Shown: positions 28,669-37,111 of the stretch, piece after piece
Position numbering within the stretch: position 1 is the stretch's first letter
Layout: every line of letters starts with the position of its first letter
Assembly: GCA_963766375.1 (NCBI GenBank)
Contig: CAVXZG010000010.1
Location: 119,357-183,356, forward strand
Direction: 5' to 3'
Origin: AC-32 sp963766375
Lineage (GTDB): Bacteria > Actinomycetota > Thermoleophilia > Gaiellales > Gaiellaceae
Length of the DNA stretch: 64,000 bases
Notes under the pieces: generated by a model
Seen by the model: only the letters and a program-made list of their open reading frames with translations
Database searches by the model: none
Told to the model about the DNA's origin: nothing
Program-made: the position numbers and the translations under genes

Positions 28669-29230
28669 TGTGGGCGCGGTGCGTCTCCGCGGTTCGCACC
28701 GAGATGAACAGCTCCTTCGCGATCTCCTGGTTGGTGTGGCCGAGAGCGAGCAGCCGCAGGACCTCGCGCTCCCGGTCGGAGAGCGGGTCTTCCTCGGCGC
28801 GCCGCCGCTCGGCTGTCTCGGCCGAGACGAGCCGCGCACCGAGCTCCGGGTGGACGTAGCGCCCCCCGCCGGCAACCTCCCGGATCGCCGCGACGAGCTC
28901 CGTGTCGGCAGCTTCCTTCAGTACGTAGCCGCTCGCTCCGGCCTCGAACGCCTCGCGGACATACCGCGGGTCGTCCTGCATGGAGAGGATGAGCACCTTC
29001 GCCTCGGGATGCTCGTGAAGCAGTTGCGGGACGATCTCGATGCCGCCCTGTTCCGGCATCATCACGTCCAGCAACACGACGTCCGGCTTCACCGTGCGAG
29101 CCTCGAAGAGCGCATCGCGGGCGCTGCCTGCCTCGCCGACGGCCTCCAGATCGTCGGCGGCGTCCACGAGGAGTGCAAGCCCGGCACGAACGACTGCGTG
29201 GTCGTCCACGATCAGGACGCGGGTGCTCAT
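28589..29230 (-). CDS. NarL/LuxR-family response regulator
   Basis: A 213-residue regulator. The receiver domain has DDH near the N-terminus, the phosphorylation Asp in KPDVVLLDVMMPEQGG and the switch Ser/Lys in LSMQDD and YVLKEA. The LuxR-type HTH is LSDREREVLRLLALGHTNQE followed by VRTAETHRAHIMQKLRL. It overlaps the histidine kinase gene by 4 bp (ATGA), so the two are a cognate pair. The architecture equals DosR/DevR and NarL. Confidence 0.95.
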   Translation of the reverse strand: MSTRVLIVDDHAVVRAGLALLVDAADDLEAVGEAGSARDALFEARTVKPDVVLLDVMMPEQGGIEIVPQLLHEHPEAKVLILSMQDDPRYVREAFEAGASGYVLKEAADTELVAAIREVAGGGRYVHPELGARLVSAETAERRRAEEDPLSDREREVLRLLALGHTNQEIAKELFISVRTAETHRAHIMQKLRLSSRAELVRYALAEGLLESS

Positions 29231-30875
29231 GCGACCGGCACCTCGGCTGCCACCGTCGTGCCGGTCTCGCCGTCGGACTCGACCAGGAGACGCCCGCCGA
29301 GCAGGGCAAGGCGTTCGCGCATGCCCATCAGTCCGAAGCCTCCGTTGGCGCTCTCGGCCACCTCGAATCCGTGGCCGTCGTCCTCGATCACGACCTTCAC
29401 GCCCCGTCCTCTCTGCGCGCGAGCAGGATGCTCACGTGCCGCGCACGCGCGTGCTTGACGACGTTCGTCAGCGATTCCTGGACGATCCGGTAGAGGGCGA
29501 TCTCGACCTCCTCCGGAAGGCGCTCGTCCGCGAGGGATGCCTCGAAGTCGATCTCGATTCCCGTCTGCTCCGAGAACGAGGTCGTCAGCCGCTCCAGCGC
29601 CGCCACGAGGCCGAAGTCGTCGAGCGCGCTCGGTCGAAGCTCGACGGCGAGGCGGCGTACGTCCTGCAGTGTCTCGACGACGAGCTCGCGCAGCGCCGCA
29701 GCAGCGGCGCGCGAGTCGGCGTCGCCGAGCTTCTCCTCGAGGGCTTTGAGGCCGAGCAGGATCGAGGTCAACGCCTGCCCGGTCTCGTCATGGAGCTCGC
29801 GCGCAAGACGCCGGCGCTCGAGCTCCTGAGCCTCGACGACCCGGCGCAACGAGTCGCTTGCAATGCGCTCGGAAAGGTCAACTGCGAGTGCGGCCCGGGA
29901 GGCGAAGGTCTCGGCGAGGCGGACATCGGTGTCCGCGAAGCGCATGTCGCTGCCGAGCTTGTCGTGAGCTGCGAGCACGCCGATCGCGCGGCCGCGGACG
30001 AGCAGCGGCACCCAAAGGCCCGTGCGAGCGCCCATCAGGCGCGTGGCCTCGTGGTCCACGTCGGGGTCGTCGAGCAGCGAGTCCACACGCTCGCTCTGGC
30101 CGCGCTCGAGCACGCGCCCCGTCTTCGATGCCGACCGGGAGACCGTCTGCCCGAGGATCTGCTCGCCTCCGTCGCCCGCAACCGCGGCGAAACGTAGAGC
30201 GTCGGGACCGCTCGGCAGGAGCACGGTGACGAGACGCGCCTCCAGCAGCTCGCGCAACCGCCGCGCGATCAGGTCGAGCAGCCGATCGAGGTCCATCTCG
30301 GTGCCGAGCGCGTTGCCGACCTCGTTCAGGGATTCCAGCTGCTTCGACCACGCCGTGGCCGCCTCGTAGAGACGTGCGTTCTCGATCGCCACGGCGGCCT
30401 GGCTCGCGAGCAGACCCACCAGCTCCTGGTCTTCCTCGGTGAAGTCCTCGCCTCCGGCCTTCTCCGTGAGATAGAGGTTTCCGTAGGCGATTCCGCGCAG
30501 ATGGATCGGGACGCCGAGGAAGGTACGCATCGGCGGGTGATTGGGCGGAAAGCCCACGGCGCGCGCGTCCTGGCCGAGGTCGTGAAGCCTGAGCGGCGCG
30601 TCCTCGCTGATCAGGACTCCGAGGATCCCGCGCCCGCGCGGAAGGTCGCCGATCGCAGCGTGCGTGTCGGCATCAATGCCCGTGGTGAGGAAGCGCTCGA
30701 GCTCGGAACCGCTTCGGTCGATCACGCCGAGCGCGGCGTAGCGCGCGGCCGTGAGCTCGGCAGCCGCCTCGACCAGGCGCTGCAGGAGGGCGTCGAGCGA
30801 CAGCTCGGACGTGAGCGCGACCCCGGCCTCGACGAGCGCCCGCAGGCGCTTTTCGCTCAGCGTCTTGGCGTCCAC
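29227..30875 (-). CDS. two-GAF sensor histidine kinase, DevS/DosT-like (one frameshift)
   Basis: About 550 residues: two GAF domains (residues 18-165 and 185-330), then HisKA_3 with the phospho-accepting His in RRRLARELHDETGQALTSIL, then HATPase_c. The N box lies in LYRIVQESLTNVVKHA and the G box in DDGHGFEV and GGFGLMGMRERLALLGG. The frame shifts near 29400, between the N and G boxes. There are no membrane helices, so it is cytosolic. GAF-GAF-HisKA_3 is the DevS layout; whether heme is bound cannot be judged from sequence alone. Confidence 0.88.
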
Positions 30876-31006
30876 TGGTTCGAAGCGTACCCCGCTTCAA
30901 TCAGTACTTCCTACGCGCCAATGGTCAGTTGAAGGCCCGATGGCACCACGCCGCCAGGCCGACACGATGAGGCACGAACCCGCCAGTAGGGGCCAAAGGA
31001 GGAGAC

Positions 31007-32104
31007 ATGAAGGCACTCGTCTACAACGGGCCGGGGCTTCGCAGCTGGGAAGAGAAGCCCGACCCGACCATCCAGGATCCGACCGACATCGTCGTTCGGA
31101 TCGACTCGGCAACGATCTGCGGGACCGACCTGCACATCCTGAAGGGCGACGTTCCCGCGGTGCAGCCGGGCACGGTGCTCGGCCACGAGGCCGTCGGCAC
31201 GGTCGTCGAGATCGGCGCCGCGGTGACGACCCTGGAGCCGGGCGACCGCGTCCTCGTCTCCTGCATCACCTCGTGCGGGCGCTGCTCGTCCTGCAAGAAC
31301 GGCCGCTACGGCCTCTGCACCGGCGGGGGCGGCTGGATCTTCGGCCACCTGATCGACGGTCTCCAGGCCGAGTATGCGCGCGTGCCGTTCGCGGACACGT
31401 CGGTCTACAAGCTCCCCGACGAGCTGAGCGACGAGCAGGTGCTGTTCCTCGCCGACATCCTCCCGACGGCATACGAGGTCGGAGTGCTCAACGGCGAGCT
31501 CGGCCCCGGCGACACGATCGCAATCGTGGGCGCCGGCCCGATCGGGCTCGCGACCATCCTGACCGCGAAGCTGTACACGCCCGGCAGGATCATCGCGATC
31601 GACCTCGCGGACTCTCGCCTCGAGAAGGCTCGCGAGTTCGGCGCCGACGAGACGATCAACAGCGGCAAGGAAGACGCTCATGCGCGCGTGCTCGAGCTGA
31701 CGGGCGGCCTCGGAGCCGACGTCGCCGTCGAGGCGGTCGGCATTCCGGAGACGTTCGAGCTCTGCACGGAGATCGTTCGCCCGGGCGGCCATGTCGCGAA
31801 CGTGGGCGTGCACGGGCACCCGGCGACGCTCCACCTCGAGACGCTCTGGATCCGCGGCCTGACGATCACGACGGGCCTGGTCGACACGTTCACCACGCCG
31901 CGCCTGCTGAAGCTGATCGCGGAAGGGCGGCTCGACGCCACTCCGTTCGCGACGCACCGGTTCGCGCTCGAGGACACAATGGCGGCGTACGACACCTTCG
32001 CCGCGGCGGCCGAGACCGACGCGCTGAAGGTCGTGCTCGAAGCCACACCCGTGAGCGAGAAGCGAGCAGAGAAGGAGGTTGCGCTTGTCGGTAGCGGCAC
32101 GTAG
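31007..32104 (+). CDS. zinc-dependent alcohol dehydrogenase
   Basis: A 365-residue medium-chain dehydrogenase; AAAGGAGGAGAC precedes the ATG. Catalytic zinc ligands: Cys in ATICGTDLH, His in GHEAVGTV, and the downstream acid/Cys set. The structural zinc site is CGRCSSCKNGRYGLC. The NAD(P)-binding loop is VGAGPIGLATILTAK with the acidic end IAIDLADSRL, favouring NAD. It should reduce aldehydes or oxidise alcohols and could dispose of electrons in fermentation. The 3' end overlaps the start of the next gene by 20 bp. Confidence 0.92.
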   Translation: MKALVYNGPGLRSWEEKPDPTIQDPTDIVVRIDSATICGTDLHILKGDVPAVQPGTVLGHEAVGTVVEIGAAVTTLEPGDRVLVSCITSCGRCSSCKNGRYGLCTGGGGWIFGHLIDGLQAEYARVPFADTSVYKLPDELSDEQVLFLADILPTAYEVGVLNGELGPGDTIAIVGAGPIGLATILTAKLYTPGRIIAIDLADSRLEKAREFGADETINSGKEDAHARVLELTGGLGADVAVEAVGIPETFELCTEIVRPGGHVANVGVHGHPATLHLETLWIRGLTITTGLVDTFTTPRLLKLIAEGRLDATPFATHRFALEDTMAAYDTFAAAAETDALKVVLEATPVSEKRAEKEVALVGSGT

Positions 32105-34768
32105 CAACCCGTCCGCCGCCGCGGTCGACGTCATCCTCCGCGACGGCTCGACGCTTCGGTTGAGGGCGCCTGCGCAAAACGACGCGGGCGCCCTTGTCGC
32201 GTTCTTCACCGGCCTCTCCGAGCGGAGCTTCTACCAGCGCTTCCACGGAACCCGCACCATCGACGACGAGCTCGTCGCGCACTTCCTCGAGCCGAGCTGG
32301 CACGACCGCGGAGTCCTCGTGGGCACGCTGGCCGTGGCCGGCGGCGGCGAAGAGATCGTGGCGGTCGGCGAGTACGAGCGACTGCGCGACCCGGCCGCCG
32401 CGGAGGCGGCGTTCGCGGTCGCGGACGAGCTCCAGGGCCACGGGATCGGCACGCGCCTGCTCGAGCGTCTCGCAGCGCTTGCCGGTGAGCAGGGCATCGA
32501 GCGCTTCGTCGCGGAGGTTCTGCCGGACAACCGCGCGATGCTCAGCGTGTTCGAGGGAGCCGGACTCGAGGTCACGCGAGAGCTGGACGGTGGCGAGTTC
32601 GAGGTCCGCTTCCCGATCGCGTCCACCGAGCACTACCGCACGCGCGTCGACGAGCGCGACCACCTCGCCGTCACGGCCTCCCTCCGCCCCTTCTTCGAAC
32701 CCAAGTCCATCGCCGTGATCGGCGCCTCGCGCCGACGGGGCTCGATTGGCGGCGAGCTCTTCCGGAACGTTCTCGCGGCCGACTTCGCCGGCGCGGCCTA
32801 CCCGATCAACCGCGACGGCGAGGCTGTTGGCGGCGTACGCGCGTACACGTCCATCGCCGATGCGCCCGAGACAGTCGACCTTGCTGTCGTCTGCCTGCCG
32901 GGCCCACACGTGCTCGCCGCGGCCGAGTCCGCCCTTGCGAGTGGCATCAAGGCTCTGTGCGTCATCTCCTCAGGTTTCGCCGAGGTCGGCGCCGAAGGCC
33001 GCGAACGGCAAGAGCGCCTGCTCGAGCTCGTGCGCGCCCACGGCGGCCGTCTAGTCGGGCCGAACTGCCTCGGCATCGCCGTGCCTGGCCTCGGCCTCAA
33101 CGCCACCTTCGGCCCACGGCCGCTCCCGCCCGGCTCGATCGCGTTCTCCTCCCAGAGCGGCGCCCTCGGGCTCGCGCTACTGGAGAAAGCCTCCGAGCGG
33201 CGCCTTGGCTTTTCGGCGTTCGTGTCGATCGGCAACAAGGCGGACGTCTCCTCGAACGACCTGCTCGAGTGGTGGGAAGACGACGACGAGACGGAGCTCG
33301 TCCTCTTGTACCTCGAGTCCTTCGGCAACCCGCACAAGTTCGCGCGGCTCGCCCGGCGGATCGCGCGCCGCAAGCCCGTGCTCGCCCTCAAGGCCGGCTC
33401 GACCGAGGCGGGAGCGCGGGCGGCGAGCTCGCACACGGCCGCCCTCGCCAGCTCCGATACCGCCGTCGAGGCACTCTTTCGCCAGGCGGGCGTCATCCGT
33501 GCCGACACGCTCGAGGAGCTCGTCGACGCAGCGGCGCTGCTCTCCAGCCAGCCACTGCCTCGGGGCCGCCGCGTCGGCGTGGTCACGAACGCCGGCGGCC
33601 TCGGGATCCTCTGCGCCGACGCCTGCGCCGCCGCCGGGCTCGAGCTGCCGGAGCTGAGTGAGGAGACACGCGCCACGCTGCGGCCGCTCCTCCCCGAGGA
33701 CGCGAGCCTCGCCAATCCCGTCGACCTGCTGGGCTCCGCAACCGGCGCGACTTTCGAGGCCGTCATCCCGGCGCTGCTCGACGACAAGCGACTCGACTCC
33801 CTGATCGTCCTGTTCGTGCCACCGGTCGTCGCCGGGGTCGACGAGGTCGCGGTCGCAATTCAGGAGGCCGTCGGCCTCGCCTGCACCGACAAGCCGGTGC
33901 TCGCCGTGCTGATCAGCCGCGACGGGACGCCTGCGGCGCTCCACGACGGCGGTAGCGCCGTCGCGGCGTTCGCGTACCCGGAGTCGGCCGCGCGGGCGCT
34001 CGGGCTCGCAGCAGCGCGCGCGGAGTGGCTCCGGCGACCGGTTGGCGCGATCCCTCCGGTCCTCGGAGGTCGACAGGGCGGAGGCACGCCGCATCGTCGA
34101 CGACGCGCTCGCCGAACGTGAAGAGACATGGTTGGACGCCGGAGCGACCCGTGACCTGCTCACGGCGTACGGCATCCCCGTCGTCCCGGAGCGCATCGCG
34201 CGGAGCGTCGACGAGGCCGTCGAGGCGGCGCTCGAGCTCGGCCTGCCGGCCGTCCTCAAGACGGCAGCCGCCGGAGCGCACAAGACCGAACAGGGCGGCG
34301 TCGCACTGGACCTGCGGGACGAGCCGCAGGTGCGTGCTGCGGCCGAGCGGATCGGCCTGCCCGTGCTCGTGCAGCCGATGGTGAGCGGCGGCGCCGAGCT
34401 CCTCGCCGGAATCGTCCAGGACCCGGTGTTCGGGCCGCTGGTCGCCTTCGGCCCCGGCGGCGTCTTCGCGGAGCTGATCGGCGATGCCGCCTTCCGGATG
34501 GCGCCGCTCACGGATGTCGACGCAGAAGAGCTCGTTCACGAGGGCAAGGCCGGCCGTCTCGTGCGCGGCTTCCGCGGAGCTCCTGCCGGCGGATCCTGGC
34601 TCGCTCATCGACCTTCTGCACCGGCTTTCCCTGCTCGCCCAGGATCTGCCCGAGGTCGCCGAGCTCGACCTGAACCCGGTGTATCGCGCTCCCGACGGCT
34701 GCGTTGCCGTCGACGCCCGCGTCCGCATCCGCGGCCCTCGGCGACCGCCGACGCCGAAGAGCTGGTAG
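32085..34768 (+). CDS. GNAT acetyltransferase fused to ADP-forming acyl-CoA synthetase (two frameshifts)
   Basis: TTG at 32085 lies 6 nt after GAAGGAGG (TTG 32079 is too close). A GNAT domain occupies residues 1-170 (VADELQGHGIGTRLLERLAA). The CoA-binding and ligase-CoA domains follow (KSIAVIGASRRRGSIGGEL, the SSHTAALASSD histidine segment). The ATP-grasp domain appears after frame shifts near 34060 and 34580 (AYGIPVVPERIARSVDEAVE, VLKTAAAGAHKTEQGG, ELDLNPVY). GNAT-ACD fusions occur as protein lysine acetyltransferases (Pat) and as acetyl-CoA synthetases. With active ATP-grasp it would link acyl-CoA to ATP formation. Confidence 0.88.
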
Positions 34769-34775
34769 GACGACA

Positions 34776-34828
34776 CTGCGGGAAACCCGCAGCCAAGGCT
34801 GCGGTCATGCCGCTTCGACGTGCGGGTT
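34776..34828 (+). ncRNA. candidate structured leader RNA, copy B, with alternative hairpins
   Basis: The nirK leader has three competing pairings. CTGCGGG/CCCGCAG (34776-34782 with 34786-34792) has an AAA loop. CCGCAGCC/GGCTGCGG spans 34787-34794 and 34797-34804. AACCCGCA/TGCGGGTT spans 34784-34791 and 34821-34828. The core AAACCCGCAG ... CATGCCGC (34806-34813) matches copies A and C. The first hairpin alone could serve as a terminator of the upstream gene. Confidence 0.35.
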
Positions 34829-34894
34829 CACCCAGAGGGCGGCGAAGAGCCCTCGCCGTACGCTCACCGTGATGCCCCGAACAGGAGAATCTCG

Positions 34895-36074
34895 ATGAGC
34901 AGTGGAACCCACGTTTCGCGTCCCGTCCCCACGAAGACCGAGCCTTCAGACGCGCTATGGGGAGTCGTCTCGCTGTTGCTCGGCCTCCTCGTCGCCATCC
35001 TGGGCTTCTTCGCGTTGATGATGTGGGTCGACGCGCACAACGCCAAGGATGCAGCCAATCGCGCCGCCGCCAGTGTTTCCGGCAGCGATGGAATGGCCGG
35101 CATGCCCGGCATGGCTGCCGGCACCGACCGCTCCGGCGACCTCGGGCCTTCAGAGCTACGCAGGCGCCGCGCCGGCGAACGCGGACGCCCTCGCGGCTGC
35201 GCACAAGCCGTTTCCCGCCGACCTCCCGGCGGCACCGGCGGGGCCGATCGCAAACGTCAATCTCGCGCTCACCGACATCACCGTCCAGATCGCTCCGGGC
35301 GTCAAGTACAGCGCCTGGGCCTGGGCCGGGGGCGCGCCCGGTCCTGTGATCCACGTCCGGCAGGGCCAGCTCGTCAAGATCACGCTCACCAACAAGGGCG
35401 CGATCCCCCACTCGGTCGACTTCCACGCAGCGCGTGTCGCCCCGGACAAGGCGTTCGGCGATGTGATGCCGGGCAAGTCGGTCAGCTACACCTTCCGGGC
35501 GAACGACGCCGGAGTCTTCATGTACCACTGCGGGACGAAGCCCGTGCTGATGCACATCGCCAACGGCATGTACGGCGCGATCGTCGTCGAGCCGAGGCCT
35601 GGTGTGCTACCCAAGGCCGACCGCAACTACGTTCTGGTCGCCAGCGAGTGGTACCTCTCCTCCGACGGCCTCGGTTCGCCCGCCCAGTTCGACATGGCGA
35701 AGGCCCACGCGCGCCAGCCAGACTGGATGACGTTCAACGGCTACTCAGGCCAGTACGTCAAGCATCCGCTGGTCGCAAAGCCCGGCGAGCTCGTCCGCTT
35801 CTGGGTCGTCGACGCCGGACCCTCGCTCGACACCGATTTCCACATCGTCGGCACCATCCTCAACACGGCGTACCCGTTCGGGGACATGAACCCGAAGGAT
35901 GCCCTGCACAACGTCCAGACGGTCACCGTTCCCGCGGGCGGGGCCGGCGTCTTCGACGTCAAGATCGACAAGCCCGGCCTCTACCCGTTCGTCTCGCACG
36001 CGTTTGCCGCCGTCGACGAGGGCCAGGTCGGCCTGCTGAACGTCGGCAACGTGCACGGCACGATGTCCCATTGA
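34895..36074 (+). CDS. nirK: copper-containing nitrite reductase (NirK/AniA type), one frameshift
   Basis: About 390 residues from ATG 34895, after ACAGGAG. One N-terminal TM (LWGVVSLLLGLLVAILGFFA), a Met/Gly-rich linker (GMAGMPGMAAG), a frame shift near 35150, then two cupredoxin domains. Copper ligands: His in IPHSVDFHAA, the type-1 set MYHCGTKPVLMHIANGMYG, and the domain-2 His in TDFHIVG and VSHAFA. It should reduce nitrite to nitric oxide outside the membrane. The two cytochromes c in the window are plausible electron donors. A structured leader precedes it. Confidence 0.9.
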
Positions 36075-36142
36075 CGAAGGCTCGCGCAACGGTGCGTCGC
36101 GCTCGACATCAGGTCGCGCATAGCTCGTCTCGGTGAGCGCTC

Positions 36143-36214
36143 CCTACCAATAAACCCGCAGCACGAATGCGGAAAGGGGCCGATGCCGCGGGAAGCCAGG
36201 TGCTCGATGGTAGG
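36143..36214 (+). ncRNA. candidate structured leader RNA, copy C
   Basis: The most complete copy. A closing stem CCTACCA/TGGTAGG (36143-36149 with 36208-36214) encloses AAACCCGCAG (36152-36161). A hairpin CCGCA/TGCGG (36156-36160 with 36168-36172) has loop GCACGAA, and GATGCCGC lies at 36182-36189. Loop GCAC (36161-36164) can pair with GTGC (36200-36203), equivalent in position to the GATC-GATC pairing of copy A. The compact pseudoknot shape is riboswitch-like. It ends 22 nt before the cupredoxin-like gene start. Confidence 0.4.
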
Positions 36215-36235
36215 ACAAACGAAAGGAGCATTTCC

Positions 36236-36680
36236 ATGAAGCGACTACTCATCATTCTGGCCGGCCTGAGCGTCTGCGTGGGCCTCACGGCCAGCGTTGC
36301 GATGACGGAGACACAGCGCGCAGGCCTGGCTCCCGAAGAAGGCGACGATCACGATCCGGCACCAGATGCGAGGCTGCCACGCGTGGGCGGTCAACGGCGG
36401 CGCGCTCCGCGCCACGCTGACGACGACGCTTGCGCGCGGCGGCACGATCAGGTTCGTCGACAACGACGTGATGTCCCACAAGCTCGTGAAGACGAGCGGT
36501 CCCGCCGTGCGTTACGTAGGCAATCCGGCGATGCGCCACATGAGCGCGTCGGTCAGCGCCACCTTCGCCAGGGCCGGCACTTACCGGTTCACAACGAAGG
36601 CCGGCGAGGACTACCCCGGCATGCACGTGAAGACGATCGGCGAGGACAATGTCCTACACCTGGTCGTCAAGGTCGGGTAA
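36236..36680 (+). CDS. secreted cupredoxin-like protein (one frameshift)
   Basis: ATG at 36236 follows AAAGGAGCATTTCC. A signal peptide (RLLIILAGLSVCVGLTASVA) is followed by a frame shift near 36335 and a plastocyanin-like domain: GCHAWAVNGG, LARGGTIRFVDNDVMSHKLV, GTYRFTTKAGEDYPGMHVKT. The His of MSHKL and the His/Met near the end could bind copper, although the usual C-terminal Cys ligand is not seen. It lies 160 bp after nirK, so a role in copper or electron handling for nitrite reduction is plausible but inferred. Confidence 0.7.
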
Positions 36681-36697
36681 GAGCCTTTCGAGCGCGG

Positions 36698-36722
36698 AGC
36701 GAGGGGCATCGCACCTCTCGCT
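36698..36722 (+). terminator. hairpin terminator after the cupredoxin-like gene
   Basis: AGCGAGGGG pairs with CCTCTCGCT (9 bp with one G-T pair) around a 7-nt loop and is followed by TTGCG. It lies 18 bp after the stop at 36680 and before the cupin gene. Confidence 0.45.
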
Positions 36723-36754
36723 TTGCGCCCGGCAAGGCATCATGCTTGGCGGCG

Positions 36755-37111
36755 ATGGCCGCGTCTGACGCCTACCCCCAAGCGCTACGTACGGCCCGCC
36801 CGTTCGACATAGCAGGCGCCAGAGAACGGCTCGCGGCGGGAGCCGGGGGGTACGAGGTCGTTCATCACTCGGCCGGCCTCGAGATCGGCGTGTACGTGCT
36901 CGTGGCACCGGAGCCCGACAAACAGCGGCCGCACGAGGACGACGAGGTCTACGTGGTGCTCGAGGGCAGAGGCACGCTCGAGGTCGGAGAAGAACGGGTT
37001 GAGCTACGAGAAGGGCACGCGGTCTTCGTGCCGGCCGGCGCCGAGCACCGCTTCGTGGGGTATGAGCAGCTCAGCGTCTTGGTGATCTTCGAGAAGGAAG
37101 GACGAGCATGA
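36755..37111 (+). CDS. small cupin-domain protein
   Basis: A 118-residue protein with one conserved cupin barrel. Motif 1 is RPHEDDEVYVVLEGRGTLEV and motif 2 is REGHAVFVPAGAEHRF, giving His/Glu/His metal ligands. It overlaps phosphoketolase by 4 bp (ATGA), so it is co-translated with it. Function in this operon is unknown; sugar-phosphate binding or metal-dependent isomerase activity are options. Confidence 0.88.
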   Translation: MAASDAYPQALRTARPFDIAGARERLAAGAGGYEVVHHSAGLEIGVYVLVAPEPDKQRPHEDDEVYVVLEGRGTLEVGEERVELREGHAVFVPAGAEHRFVGYEQLSVLVIFEKEGRA

